Shown: positions 8,818 to 18,333 of the stretch, piece by piece
Numbering within the stretch: the first letter of the stretch is position 1
Layout of the letters: each line of letters opens with the position of its first letter
NCBI RefSeq assembly: GCF_001936615.1
Contig: NZ_MLBF01000015.1
Coordinates: forward strand, 1-64,000
From: Desulfosporosinus metallidurans
GTDB taxonomy: Bacteria > Bacillota > Desulfitobacteriia > Desulfitobacteriales > Desulfitobacteriaceae
Direction: 5' to 3'
DNA length: 64,000 nt
Made by a program: the position numbers and the translations under genes
Notes under the pieces: generated by a model
What the model saw: the letters and a program-made list of their open reading frames with translations, nothing else
The model's database searches: none
Told to the model about the DNA's origin: nothing

Positions 8818-11800
8818 TCAATTAGGAATCTGAAGGGTAGGAATCTGAACGTCTCTGCGAAGCTCATCTGAAATCTCAATTTCCCGCCCAAGAGCAAATG
8901 AATAGAGGGTGCAACGTGAAACGCCTAATTTTAGTAAGCGTTCAATTGCTAGGGCATAAAGAGAAAGCTGAAGGGCATATCGTTTTTGTAAGATTTGCCC
9001 AAGATCAATTGGGCTATTTGTAGGGAAAGAATCTGTTTTGTAGTCAAGAATTTCTGCCTTAGTTTCCTGACGTTCGTCCTCACTAATAATTACAACATCA
9101 ATCACCCCTTGAACTAAGATATTTTTTTGGTCTTGAGACGGAAACGTTAAGGTAAAAGGAACTTCTCGAAGCAGTTGCTTTGCGTTAAAAAGTCGCAGTC
9201 CTAATGGAGAACTTAGTAAATCGACAATATGCATCGGCTGGATACTCAAGTTCTGCTCGACACTGAGAATTTCAAGTCGTTCGAGCAAACTCAAAAATTT
9301 AACAACTTGATTGAATTGTTCCGGTTGCCCCAATGTAGCCCATTGGGTTGCCCATTCTTTAAACGGAATGTGTTGCATTGCCGTGTGCAAGGCAGTTCCC
9401 CGCTCTGCCGGGGTAAGTGACTGTGCTGACGATTGAAGAAATTTTGGCCGTCTCATGGCATCAGTCCGGTTCCCGGGCGTCGCAAGCGGTGATGCATCTT
9501 CAGTTGCATGCCAGTTGAATTGACGTTTCAGTTCGCTGACACTCGTTTTAGCCACCTGCCGAACAGAATTGCGGTGTGGATACTCCCAGCTTAGCCGACG
9601 GTTGACTTCAGAAAACCATGAATCAACACTCTTTACGTCAAGGCCTTTTTCAGCACTCACATCAATGTTCTTGCTACAGTCCTCCCCTGCACTATCACTT
9701 CGGGACTTTTCTATGTTTTTCTCAGTACTCTCTTCAATAATATATTCTGTAATTTTATCTGAAATTTCTTCTGTAATATCTTCTTTGAGCTTGAGGTTTG
9801 TTAAGCTTCGATGAAGGTGGATTTCCCAGCGTGAATTGACTTCAGGAAAGGATAAGGCTGATCGTTCCTCAGTCTCGCCGAAGAAATGTTGGGGATGTCG
9901 GGTCAGCGCAGGACCGATCCAATCCAAAAAGGATTTTGCACCACGGAGTTGAACTTCCGGTAGGGCAATCTCGTCCCATTCAGACGTACGATGCCATTTA
10001 TGAAGGGTATTATCGAAGTTTTCTAAGTTTCCATAGAGGAATAGTCGTTCTTTGGCACGCGTTAGGGCAACGTAAAGGATACGCAACTCTTCAGCTAAAG
10101 ATTCTTGAGCCAAACGCTGCTTAACCGCGTATTGGATCAAAGAGGGATAACGCACATTGTTGTCCACATCAATGATCGGCATACCCAGACCTAATTTGGA
10201 GTGGAGAAGCATTTTCCCCTTGAGGCTTTGAGTATTAAACGTACGCCCGAGACCGACAACGAACACGACCGGGAATTCCAACCCTTTGCTGGCGTGAACC
10301 GTAATCAAACGAACGACATCCTCATTTTCTCCTAAAGCGCGGGCATTTCCCATATCTTTACCTTGGCCTTGGAAACGATCTAGAAAGCGAAGAAACCGAA
10401 ACAAACCGCGGTACCTTGTTGCTTCAAAGCGACTGGCGCGGTCATAAAGTACTCGAAGATTGGCCTGTCGTTGAACCCCTGACGGCAAGGTTCCAACATA
10501 AGCCAAGTACCCGGTCTCTTCATAAAGAGACCAGAGCAAATCAGCCAGTGATATTCGCCGAGATCTCGTTCGCCAAGCTTGAAGTTTAAGCCAAAATTCC
10601 GTAACTTTATCCTTCAGCCCTTCAGCAGAGTCCAATAGTTCTTGTGCGGTTTCCAACCGTTGTGGCAAGGATTCCTCGTATAGACTTAAGATTTGTTTAA
10701 ACTCGCTGGCTCTCTCCGGCGTCAAACCATCGACCATACCTGCCCAGACCGCTAGGGTTAATGCCTCATAGAAGTCTCCTTCAGGGAGCATCATTCGAAG
10801 TTTACCTAATTCGCTCCCATTGAGGCCTACAAGTGGAGAGCGCAGGACTGCAGCCAAAGGAATGTCTTGGTGCGGGTTATCGATGATTTTAAGAAGAGAC
10901 AACATCGTTTCCACTTCACTGGCTCCAAAATACCCAGTGGTTGTTTCAGCATAAACCGGAATGCCAGCACTTTGGAATTCTTCGACATAGATCGGTGCCA
11001 CTGCTGAGTAGGAGCGCATCAAAATCACAATGTCTGAATAGCGGATTTGGCGAAAATCCTTAAGTTCATTATCATAAATCTGGAATTCCGACCCTTGCAC
11101 CATGTGCTGGATCCGTTCGCTAACCAGACGCGCTTCGATTCGAGCCTTATCAAGATCTTCTGAAGATATGGTTTCTTCAGTTCCAGAGGACAATTCCGTT
11201 TCAGTCCCTGAGTTACCTTCCATAGGGGTGGGTTCTGAGTCATCTTCAATCATTCCAGGCTGGTTTCCGCTACCTGACTTGTCGTTCTCTGAGGAGAGCA
11301 CGTTCAACGAGCTTTTTATACCTTTGGGGTCAATAAGGTGGACTTCAATCGGTCCTTCTGCCGTGTCAACTTGATCCTGTCCGGAAACAAAGGATGCTCC
11401 GTATTGTAAAGCCGCTTGATCGTCATACAGGATTTCGCCTGCACCTTTGGTCATGATCTGACGGAATAGAAAATTAACTCCCTCCACCACTTCACGACGA
11501 CTTCGAAAGTTGCGATTCAGATCGATCACGGTTTCCAAATGAGATGTATCACCGGGCGAACCAGGGTGCCAATGTGGCAAGGTGCTATATTTGGCGAGAA
11601 ATAAACTGGGGTCGGCCATACGAAAACGATAAATGCTCTGCTTGACATCTCCAACCATAAAGAGATTGGGGGACTCCTCTTGCCGTGATACTAGTTGCAA
11701 GATGCGTTCCTGTACAGGGTTGATGTCCTGATATTCGTCCACCAGGACTTCCGCAAAATACTCCTTTAACCCTTGAGCAATCAAAGAGGCCTCGTTCTCT

Positions 11801-12975
11801 TCTTCTAGTAAGCGAAGGGCAAAATGTTCTAAATCTGTAAAGTCTAAGACGTTTCGTCGCCCCTTTTCCTTCGCATAGAGTTGAGAAAACTCAATCACTA
11901 AAAGCCCGAGTGTCTGTGCCATAGTCCCCATCTCACGTAAGGCGGGAACCTGGCGTTCAAGGGGATAAGCAAAGACCTCATCTTTCAAAAAGTTGAGTTT
12001 CTTTTTAGCCTCATCTCTTAATTTCTTACTTTCTTCTCGCAACTCTTTTTGCAAGAACTCGTCAATTTCCAAGGCAGAGTTCTTCTTTGTTTTAGTACGG
12101 GCAGCCGGGAGTTTGGGGTAATCGACAGCGGATTGAAACTGTGCTTCGACCTGAGCCCAATCCCCTTCCATTAATGCGCGGTTTAATAATCGAACTCGGG
12201 CTAAATCGTCTTGTAAGGTCTCAGCATAGATGGCTGGTCCGTCCGGACGCTGGGCGATTTGTTTAGCTCGTTCGAGTAAGCTTATACTTTCAGACACAAG
12301 GTCCACTAGTCCTTGGCGAGCGGCTTGACCCCATTCGCTTTGCATCATAGATTCAATATCATTCCACACATAGGCCTTATCAAGCTCACTCAGCCACACT
12401 TCTGGCTGAGGTTGACTATATGCAAACACATAAAGACGCAAAACATGGTCCATCAAGGGTTGGTCATCACGATCCGTACCGAAGGCATCGACGAGTTTTA
12501 AAAAGGCGGAGTCTTCTTGTTCATAAAGGCTTTCAAAGAGTTCTTCGATCGCGTCTTGGCGCAGAAGGTCTGCCTCTGCTTGATCCGCCACCCGAAACGC
12601 AGGATCAAGTTCAAGCTGGTAGAAATACTTCCGAATTAATTCTAAACAGAACGAATGTAAGGTCGTAATGTTAGCCCTCTGAAGAAGGGAGCGCTGGCGG
12701 AGGAGACGCTCGATTTCCCCAGTTTCATGTTCAAGAAATAAGGCATTGTCTAAGGCTTTGCCGATACGATCTCTCATCTCGTTCGCTGCCGCTTTAGTGA
12801 AGGTAACCACAAGAAAACGATCGACATCCACTGCTTCTCCGGGGTCTGTGATACGGCGGATTAAACGTTCTACGAGCACGGCCGTCTTACCTGAACCAGC
12901 TGCAGCAGCAACTAAGAGTTGGCCTCGCAACGTCATGGCTGCAAGCTGTTCGGGCGTCCATTGAGGTGTACTCAC
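8818..12975 (-). CDS. addA: ATP-dependent helicase/nuclease subunit A
   Basis: 1385 residues, somewhat longer than typical AddA. The UvrD/Rep helicase motifs are present: Walker A (LVAAAAGSGKTAVLVERL) near residue 22, VDEYQDINPVQ, GDVKQSIYRFR and VRLITVHASKGLEFPVVFV. The RecB-family nuclease motif (GVIDVVI ... EILDYKTDS) is near the C-terminus. With AddB it forms the Firmicute RecBCD equivalent, which processes double-strand breaks and degrades foreign linear DNA. The GTG start at 12975 has AGGAGG nine bases before it. A low-complexity, Glu/Lys/Ser/Asp-rich insertion around residues 1055-1120 separates helicase and nuclease domains, and a second acidic stretch lies near residue 590. Follows addB by 56 bases. 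Confidence 0.95.
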   Translation of the reverse strand: MSTPQWTPEQLAAMTLRGQLLVAAAAGSGKTAVLVERLIRRITDPGEAVDVDRFLVVTFTKAAANEMRDRIGKALDNALFLEHETGEIERLLRQRSLLQRANITTLHSFCLELIRKYFYQLELDPAFRVADQAEADLLRQDAIEELFESLYEQEDSAFLKLVDAFGTDRDDQPLMDHVLRLYVFAYSQPQPEVWLSELDKAYVWNDIESMMQSEWGQAARQGLVDLVSESISLLERAKQIAQRPDGPAIYAETLQDDLARVRLLNRALMEGDWAQVEAQFQSAVDYPKLPAARTKTKKNSALEIDEFLQKELREESKKLRDEAKKKLNFLKDEVFAYPLERQVPALREMGTMAQTLGLLVIEFSQLYAKEKGRRNVLDFTDLEHFALRLLEEENEASLIAQGLKEYFAEVLVDEYQDINPVQERILQLVSRQEESPNLFMVGDVKQSIYRFRMADPSLFLAKYSTLPHWHPGSPGDTSHLETVIDLNRNFRSRREVVEGVNFLFRQIMTKGAGEILYDDQAALQYGASFVSGQDQVDTAEGPIEVHLIDPKGIKSSLNVLSSENDKSGSGNQPGMIEDDSEPTPMEGNSGTETELSSGTEETISSEDLDKARIEARLVSERIQHMVQGSEFQIYDNELKDFRQIRYSDIVILMRSYSAVAPIYVEEFQSAGIPVYAETTTGYFGASEVETMLSLLKIIDNPHQDIPLAAVLRSPLVGLNGSELGKLRMMLPEGDFYEALTLAVWAGMVDGLTPERASEFKQILSLYEESLPQRLETAQELLDSAEGLKDKVTEFWLKLQAWRTRSRRISLADLLWSLYEETGYLAYVGTLPSGVQRQANLRVLYDRASRFEATRYRGLFRFLRFLDRFQGQGKDMGNARALGENEDVVRLITVHASKGLEFPVVFVVGLGRTFNTQSLKGKMLLHSKLGLGMPIIDVDNNVRYPSLIQYAVKQRLAQESLAEELRILYVALTRAKERLFLYGNLENFDNTLHKWHRTSEWDEIALPEVQLRGAKSFLDWIGPALTRHPQHFFGETEERSALSFPEVNSRWEIHLHRSLTNLKLKEDITEEISDKITEYIIEESTEKNIEKSRSDSAGEDCSKNIDVSAEKGLDVKSVDSWFSEVNRRLSWEYPHRNSVRQVAKTSVSELKRQFNWHATEDASPLATPGNRTDAMRRPKFLQSSAQSLTPAERGTALHTAMQHIPFKEWATQWATLGQPEQFNQVVKFLSLLERLEILSVEQNLSIQPMHIVDLLSSPLGLRLFNAKQLLREVPFTLTFPSQDQKNILVQGVIDVVIISEDERQETKAEILDYKTDSFPTNSPIDLGQILQKRYALQLSLYALAIERLLKLGVSRCTLYSFALGREIEISDELRRDVQIPTLQIPN

Positions 12976-13031
12976 GCTAGATTTCCTCCTTTCAACGTTG
13001 TTGCCTTCTCTTCTGTGAACTCTTCTTTCTC

Positions 13032-16000
13032 TTATTCCAGCCAGTTTAAGCTAAGGTCGTTCGAGCTCTTTGTTTCAGGTGAGGAGGCGACATTTGGCGA
13101 GGGGATTGAGACGCATTCCTCCATACCTTCGAGGCGTCTCCAGACCTCCTCTTGTTTTAAGGCAGGCAGGTCTCGGTATTGGTTTTCCTGTAGGTAGGGG
13201 TCAAAGTGGCATACAGGTTTATACGAGCAATACTGGCATCCTGTGCTTTTTCCTCGTCGATAAGGGGAGAGGGAAATATCGCCGTCTAATATTTCTTCAC
13301 CTGTCTGTCGAAACCACTGATGAAGATAGTTACTGAGTAGAGAAAATTGATCTTCAGTCAGGACATTTGATCCTTTTTTGAAATTACCGTCTTTTTTCAA
13401 TTTGAGCCCTAGTAAATCGGATTGCCCTGAGGAAAAGGAAGAATCCATGGCTTCCAATACTCTAGGATTGGCTAATAAATACCCGCTGACCTTGATAGCT
13501 TTGACACGGCGTTGTTCCAACTCTTCTGAACTGAGAGGGATTTTTTCTTCTAACTGGGGTTCCAGCACAGGAAAATACAGAAAGCCCGCAGGAATCTTCT
13601 GAGGTGAAGGGTTGTCTATTCCTGCTGCGATCTCATTAAGAGCGTACGGTGGACTAGTTTCGCCTAACGAAGACAAAGTCGAAGTTGTATTTAACAAGAC
13701 CTCGGCTCCCTGCAAGGCGACATTTAGATATGTGAGCAATTGGAGATTTAGCCCATAATAAATTGAATCCAAACCTAAGGATAGTTCACGGGATTTGTAG
13801 TCGAGAATACGTAAATACACTTTACCATCCAAGAACGCAGCATCGACACGGTCAATTTGACCGCATAAAAGAAGGGAATCATCCTCAGTTAACGGAATCT
13901 CGACTCCAGGGAGCATTTCATTTGGGCCAAAACTCACTTCCAACTGGATAGGAATAAATACCCCTTGGCGGGCGTGCTCTGCCAGCACTCGCACAGCATG
14001 ATGTACGGTCCGTTTGAGTTTACGGGTTAAATAGCGGTAGCGCGCGCTACTAAGGAGAATTTCATGCTGAAGACTTGGGACAAGCTGATCCGCCAGTTCA
14101 CTGACAAGTGCCCAAGATTCTTCCTTCGTCAATTTCCCCCAAGCTAAGCCCCGTTCCTGTAATTGAAGGGCGAAATCATGCAAGAGGGCATGAAAGAATT
14201 CCCCCATATCGGGGCTTGACAACTGGTAGGTGGGCCTTTCACGCAGCTTCAGACCGTAACGTGCATAATGTCCAAAAGGACACTTGGCGAATTGTTCTAA
14301 ACGGGAAATACTGGCCTTCAAGCGTTTACCGTATAGACGGCGTGCTAGGGGGCGTTGAATTCTATCTTCCTGATTTTGGGTCAGGAGACTGGACCGCAAC
14401 CGCTTCGTTTGATTTTGTCGAAGGGGGTTTTGTGTAAGCCATGTTTCAGTGGCTTCCCAAAGAGGGGAAAGCGGTTCTCCCTGGCGCAAAGAGCGCAGTT
14501 GTTCGGCGTAGGCCTGAAGGGCAAAATCGGGCTGACTGATGCGGTGAATCTCCTCCTGATTCCCAAGAAACCACTCAGCGAGTGTTGGGAAAAGGTGTGA
14601 AAGCCGTGTGACGACAGGAGAAACCGTCAATCCTTTCCCCTCTTCATCGGTCAGGGGATAACAAACCACAAGTTTTTCGGTAGCCCGGGTGAGTGCCGTA
14701 TAGATAAAGAATTGTTCTTCATACATTTGCGACTTTCCCTTGGGGGCAAGGGAGACACCGGCTTTTTCTAATTGTTCCCTTTCCTCCGCGTCGAGAACGC
14801 CATCCGTAGTCGGTCGGGCAGGAAGAACCCCTTCATTAGCACCAAGGAGAAAGAGGGCCCGGACTTCCGGATTCCGAGAACGATCCAATGATCCTACTAA
14901 AACCTGGTCAAGCCCAGGAGGAATTAGCCCCAGTTCGATCCCCTCGATCCCAGATGCTAGAATCAGGGCATACTCCTCAAGCTCCAAACATTCGTCTCCT
15001 AATCCAGAGACCATTTCATCCAACACTTGGATCACGGCATCCCAGATTTGTTCATGTAATTTACCTGCGCTGAGTTCGCCCTCTTCTTGGGCCTTTTGCG
15101 ACCAATTCTTTAATGTCGCTGGAACCTCAAGCCTTTCTAGGAAGGCATAAAGCATTTCAGTAATTTCCCGTACTGTTAACGCCCCTGCTTTGCCGCGTGG
15201 TGAGACCCCTTGAACAAATCCGACCACAAGGTCATAAACGATTTGGCGAGAGGTATTCAGCTCAGCTTGAAGTTTGAGCTCAGTGGCCCGTTGTTCCTCG
15301 TTTTGCCCCAGAGACCACTGACGATGGTACCGCCATGTTATATTAGCATTCCAGCCTTCTCCATGTATTCCATGTTCGAGCACGTAGTTTTCCAGACAAT
15401 CAATAGCATCCCTTTGAAGTGGGAAAAAGTCCGTCTTCAAACAACGAAATAAGGGTTCATAGGCCCAATGGCTCTCCGCCACTTCAGAGATGGATTGCAC
15501 TAATTCAATCAACGGATGATGAAGAATGGAGCGTTTATGATCTAAAAAATGTGGGATCTCATAGGACGTGAACACTTGGGAAATCAGCTCATGATAGCCT
15601 GAGAGGTCACGAGTCATGACTGCCATTTCATTCCAGCAGAGTCCTTCATCCCTGGCTAAACTCCGTAGTTCCCGCGCAACCCCTTCCACTTCAGCACGTC
15701 GGTTTACCGCTGATAAGATCTGAATTCCGTCGCTAAGCGAACGTTCTGGTTCCGTAGGGGATTTTATTCTTTCCTCGTAATTCACGGTCGGAAAAACAGA
15801 ATAATATTTTTCCAAATGCCAAAGCCAGGGATGTTTATATCGTTTTACGTTTTCTAGCACGGTGGGAGAGTGTAGACGGATACCCGTTTCCGTGACAATC
15901 CGCAGTAAATCCTGATAAGTCTGCCAAGGTCCTGTGAATAGTTCCTCACCGGCTTTAAAAATCCTTTCTTCCCGTTGACGTTCCTCTGCAAGCAAAGAAG

Positions 16001-16691
16001 GATCTAGTGGGGACGTAATAACCACTTCTTTGGCCGTGAGCATAATGATTTTTAAGACCTCTAATTCCTGAGGAGTAAATCCCGTAAACCCATCAACCCA
16101 TACCTGTGCCCCTTGAAGAAGGGGTGCAAAAGGGATTTTTTCCGCTAGAGCCGGCAATTCATCATCAGGGTCACCAATTCCTTGTCCTAATGCTGCTTGG
16201 AATTCTTCGTAAATAAGAGCTAAGTCTTGGAGTTTATCTGTCAAAATTCCAGTTGTATGTTTAACCTGTCGTAAATCATTCGAGGTTATTCGGTACGTTT
16301 TGAATTCTCCAATCGCTTGAGCAAGAAGATCAGCCATGCCTGGTCGGGAAGCAGAGCGGGCGAAGGCTTTCAAATGAAGACGATGCTTCAAGAGGATTCG
16401 ACGCAGGAGCATCCGTTTGCCTGTTGCGCCGATCAGAACTTTTTGCCCCCCTCCAGTTTCGGAAAAAACGCGCCAGCCTAGCCGCCGAAAGCTCAAAACC
16501 TGGGCCCGTAAACTTCCACCTAAATCAGGCGTATTGGCTAGGGCCATTTCCATCTGATAAGTTGCTTGCTCGGGTACGAGGAGGATCAGTGACTCTCCCC
16601 ATGGCTTCATCCGCAGTTCGGCACGGATTTCTTCCAGACATAGAGTACTCTTGCCACTTCCTGCACGACCGAACACGAAACGGAAACCCAA
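13032..16691 (-). CDS. addB: ATP-dependent helicase/nuclease subunit B
   Basis: 1219 residues from a TTG at 16691 that sits six bases after GGAGGG; this matches the usual AddB N-terminus (GFRFVFGRAGSGKSTLCLEEI). The Walker A motif is immediately N-terminal. The C-terminal nuclease domain shows the RecB-like signature (LDYKSRELSLG) and the four cysteines of the AddB [4Fe-4S] clasp (FAKCPFGHYARYGLKL and later CQYCSYKPVCHF). AddB supplies the second nuclease and Chi-recognition fold of AddAB. First gene of a two-gene operon; an extended -10 promoter lies upstream. Confidence 0.95.
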   Translation of the reverse strand: MGFRFVFGRAGSGKSTLCLEEIRAELRMKPWGESLILLVPEQATYQMEMALANTPDLGGSLRAQVLSFRRLGWRVFSETGGGQKVLIGATGKRMLLRRILLKHRLHLKAFARSASRPGMADLLAQAIGEFKTYRITSNDLRQVKHTTGILTDKLQDLALIYEEFQAALGQGIGDPDDELPALAEKIPFAPLLQGAQVWVDGFTGFTPQELEVLKIIMLTAKEVVITSPLDPSLLAEERQREERIFKAGEELFTGPWQTYQDLLRIVTETGIRLHSPTVLENVKRYKHPWLWHLEKYYSVFPTVNYEERIKSPTEPERSLSDGIQILSAVNRRAEVEGVARELRSLARDEGLCWNEMAVMTRDLSGYHELISQVFTSYEIPHFLDHKRSILHHPLIELVQSISEVAESHWAYEPLFRCLKTDFFPLQRDAIDCLENYVLEHGIHGEGWNANITWRYHRQWSLGQNEEQRATELKLQAELNTSRQIVYDLVVGFVQGVSPRGKAGALTVREITEMLYAFLERLEVPATLKNWSQKAQEEGELSAGKLHEQIWDAVIQVLDEMVSGLGDECLELEEYALILASGIEGIELGLIPPGLDQVLVGSLDRSRNPEVRALFLLGANEGVLPARPTTDGVLDAEEREQLEKAGVSLAPKGKSQMYEEQFFIYTALTRATEKLVVCYPLTDEEGKGLTVSPVVTRLSHLFPTLAEWFLGNQEEIHRISQPDFALQAYAEQLRSLRQGEPLSPLWEATETWLTQNPLRQNQTKRLRSSLLTQNQEDRIQRPLARRLYGKRLKASISRLEQFAKCPFGHYARYGLKLRERPTYQLSSPDMGEFFHALLHDFALQLQERGLAWGKLTKEESWALVSELADQLVPSLQHEILLSSARYRYLTRKLKRTVHHAVRVLAEHARQGVFIPIQLEVSFGPNEMLPGVEIPLTEDDSLLLCGQIDRVDAAFLDGKVYLRILDYKSRELSLGLDSIYYGLNLQLLTYLNVALQGAEVLLNTTSTLSSLGETSPPYALNEIAAGIDNPSPQKIPAGFLYFPVLEPQLEEKIPLSSEELEQRRVKAIKVSGYLLANPRVLEAMDSSFSSGQSDLLGLKLKKDGNFKKGSNVLTEDQFSLLSNYLHQWFRQTGEEILDGDISLSPYRRGKSTGCQYCSYKPVCHFDPYLQENQYRDLPALKQEEVWRRLEGMEECVSIPSPNVASSPETKSSNDLSLNWLE

Positions 16692-16726
16692 ATAAATCCC
16701 TCCATTCAAAAGGACATGTTGGTACT

Positions 16727-16735
16727 ATTATAGCA
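16727..16735 (-). promoter_or_regulatory. Extended -10 promoter for addBA
   Basis: The minus strand reads TGCTATAAT here, an extended -10 (TGnTATAAT), about 36 bases upstream of the addB TTG. The -35 region is weak (ACAATT at 17 bases), as is usual for extended -10 promoters. Confidence 0.5.
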
Positions 16736-16829
16736 TGGGCAAACGATGAAATTGTTCATTCTCTTTATAAGTATAACAAAGCATTAAGACAAAACTATGT
16801 GAAGAATGCTTTCTAAACTAGAACAAATA

Positions 16830-16856
16830 AGTTCCTAGTCATTAAGGCTAGGAACT
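16830..16856 (-). terminator. Hairpin terminator overlapping the fetB stop codon
   Basis: Arms AGTTCCTAG (16830-16838) and CTAGGAACT (16848-16856), followed on the minus strand by TATTTGTT. The stop codon of the permease gene lies inside the stem. Confidence 0.65.
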
Positions 16857-17596
16857 ATTAGCTGCGCCGCTGGAGTGAAATAGGTGCGATAACCTTGTAA
16901 TACAACGATGAGGCTGGCAATAGCTGTAGCCCCAGATATCATAAACATGACTAAAATCTGATAACGAACGGCTTGAATGGGATCGGCGCCAGCGAGAATC
17001 TGTCCTGTCATCATGCCAGGTAGTTGTACTAAACCAACTGTCTTCATAGAATCAATGGTGGGGATCATTCCAGCCTTGACAGATGCTTTGACAACGGACA
17101 GTGACGCTCTCTTGGGGTTAGCTCCTAGTGAAAGTGCTAACTCCACTTCCCCACTCCTAAGTGTAAACTCGGAGCTTAGACGGTTTAAAGTCACCCCACT
17201 GGCGACCATACTATTCCCGATAATCATTCCGCTTAAGGGAATAACGAACTGGGGTGTTCCAGGTATGATTCCAAAGAGGAGTAAAAGCGCGAGAGTAAGG
17301 GCTTCGCTGATCACAATACCTATGAGGACGATGCGAAGAGCTCCTGGAATTCCTTTGCCCCGCTTCGCGGCATTTTGTGCGGCTACCCCCATCATAAGTG
17401 CCAGCATTAGCCCCATGAAAATGAGGTGTTGGGAGGCAAACACATAGGCTAGTACATACCCTGCGATCGTCAGTTGGATTAGCGTGCGAACAATAGCAAT
17501 GGCTAATTCTTTTTCTAGGCCAAGTTCTTGATACCGCGATACTATCGCAGCCAAACCCACAAAACCCAACGATAGGCTTAAGGCCATCCAACTCAT
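16835..17596 (-). CDS. fetB: FetB/YbbM-type ABC permease (UPF0014 family)
   Basis: 253 residues with about seven hydrophobic segments. The conserved family segments are MGVAAQNAAKRGKGI, PLSGMIIGNSMVASGVTLNRL and ALSLGANPKRAS followed by SMKTVGLVQLPGMMTGQILAG. In E. coli FetAB is described as an iron exporter that protects against oxidative stress. It starts four bases inside the end of the ATPase gene (overlap 17593-17596), so the two are translationally coupled. The short hairpin at its stop codon ends the operon. Confidence 0.85.
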   Translation of the reverse strand: MSWMALSLSLGFVGLAAIVSRYQELGLEKELAIAIVRTLIQLTIAGYVLAYVFASQHLIFMGLMLALMMGVAAQNAAKRGKGIPGALRIVLIGIVISEALTLALLLLFGIIPGTPQFVIPLSGMIIGNSMVASGVTLNRLSSEFTLRSGEVELALSLGANPKRASLSVVKASVKAGMIPTIDSMKTVGLVQLPGMMTGQILAGADPIQAVRYQILVMFMISGATAIASLIVVLQGYRTYFTPAAQLIVPSLND

Positions 17597-18333
17597 AACT
17601 CGCCCCCTAATTTCCCTGCAAGAAAGCTTCTGCCTTCTTCTGTGCTAGGACCGCCGAAGAAACGCTTTGCTTGCCCCTGTTCCACTACTCTCCCACGGTA
17701 AAGGAGCGTCACATCGTTTGCTATGCGTTCAGCCTGGTGTACATCATGTGTTACCCAGATGACGGTTAGTTCCCGTTCCCGGCAAAGGTTTGTAATCAAC
17801 GTTTCAAGGTGTTCACTGGCCTGGGCATCCAAGGCAGACGTTGGTTCATCAAGCAGTAGAACTTCTGGGTTATTAGCTAAGGTGCGGGCAAGGGATACGC
17901 GCTGTTGTTGCCCACCTGAGAGCGTATTCGGATCACGTGCTACCCAATCTGGATCCAGCCCGACCATCTCAAGATAATGTTTTGGATCGGCTAAAGTCAA
18001 GTGATCCTTGACCCACAATCGAGGGCCAAACAAAATATTATCTCCAACTGTTCCGGGGAAAAATCTGGGTTTTTGTATCACCAGTCCGATTCGGCGACGA
18101 AGTTCATAAACATTAATTTGCCGGATATCTTCCCCCTCGAGGGTGATTTCTCCCCGCTGAATTTCACGTAATCGATTGATAGCATAAAGCAACGTGCTCT
18201 TTCCACTGCCGGAAGGTCCAAGCAGAGCATGAATTACGCCAAGACGCACTTGCAAGCAAACTTCTTTAAGAATCTCTATAAGATGAGCGTCTTGCTGGAT
18301 ACTTAAACTGACATTGTTTAGCTCGACCTTCAT
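17593..18333 (-). CDS. fetA: FetA/YbbL-type ABC transporter ATPase
   Basis: 246 residues with all ABC ATPase motifs: Walker A (LLGPSGSGKSTLLYAI), Q-loop (GLVIQKPRFFPGTV), signature (LSGGQQQRVSLARTL), Walker B with DEPTSALDAQ and the switch histidine (VIWVTHDVHQAERI). The Q-loop context KPRFFPGTV is typical of the FetA/YbbL subfamily. It pairs with the permease gene directly downstream (4-base overlap) and is itself overlapped by the upstream amidohydrolase gene (18330-18333). Substrate, probably iron or another metal, is inferred from the family. Confidence 0.85.
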   Translation of the reverse strand: MKVELNNVSLSIQQDAHLIEILKEVCLQVRLGVIHALLGPSGSGKSTLLYAINRLREIQRGEITLEGEDIRQINVYELRRRIGLVIQKPRFFPGTVGDNILFGPRLWVKDHLTLADPKHYLEMVGLDPDWVARDPNTLSGGQQQRVSLARTLANNPEVLLLDEPTSALDAQASEHLETLITNLCRERELTVIWVTHDVHQAERIANDVTLLYRGRVVEQGQAKRFFGGPSTEEGRSFLAGKLGGEL

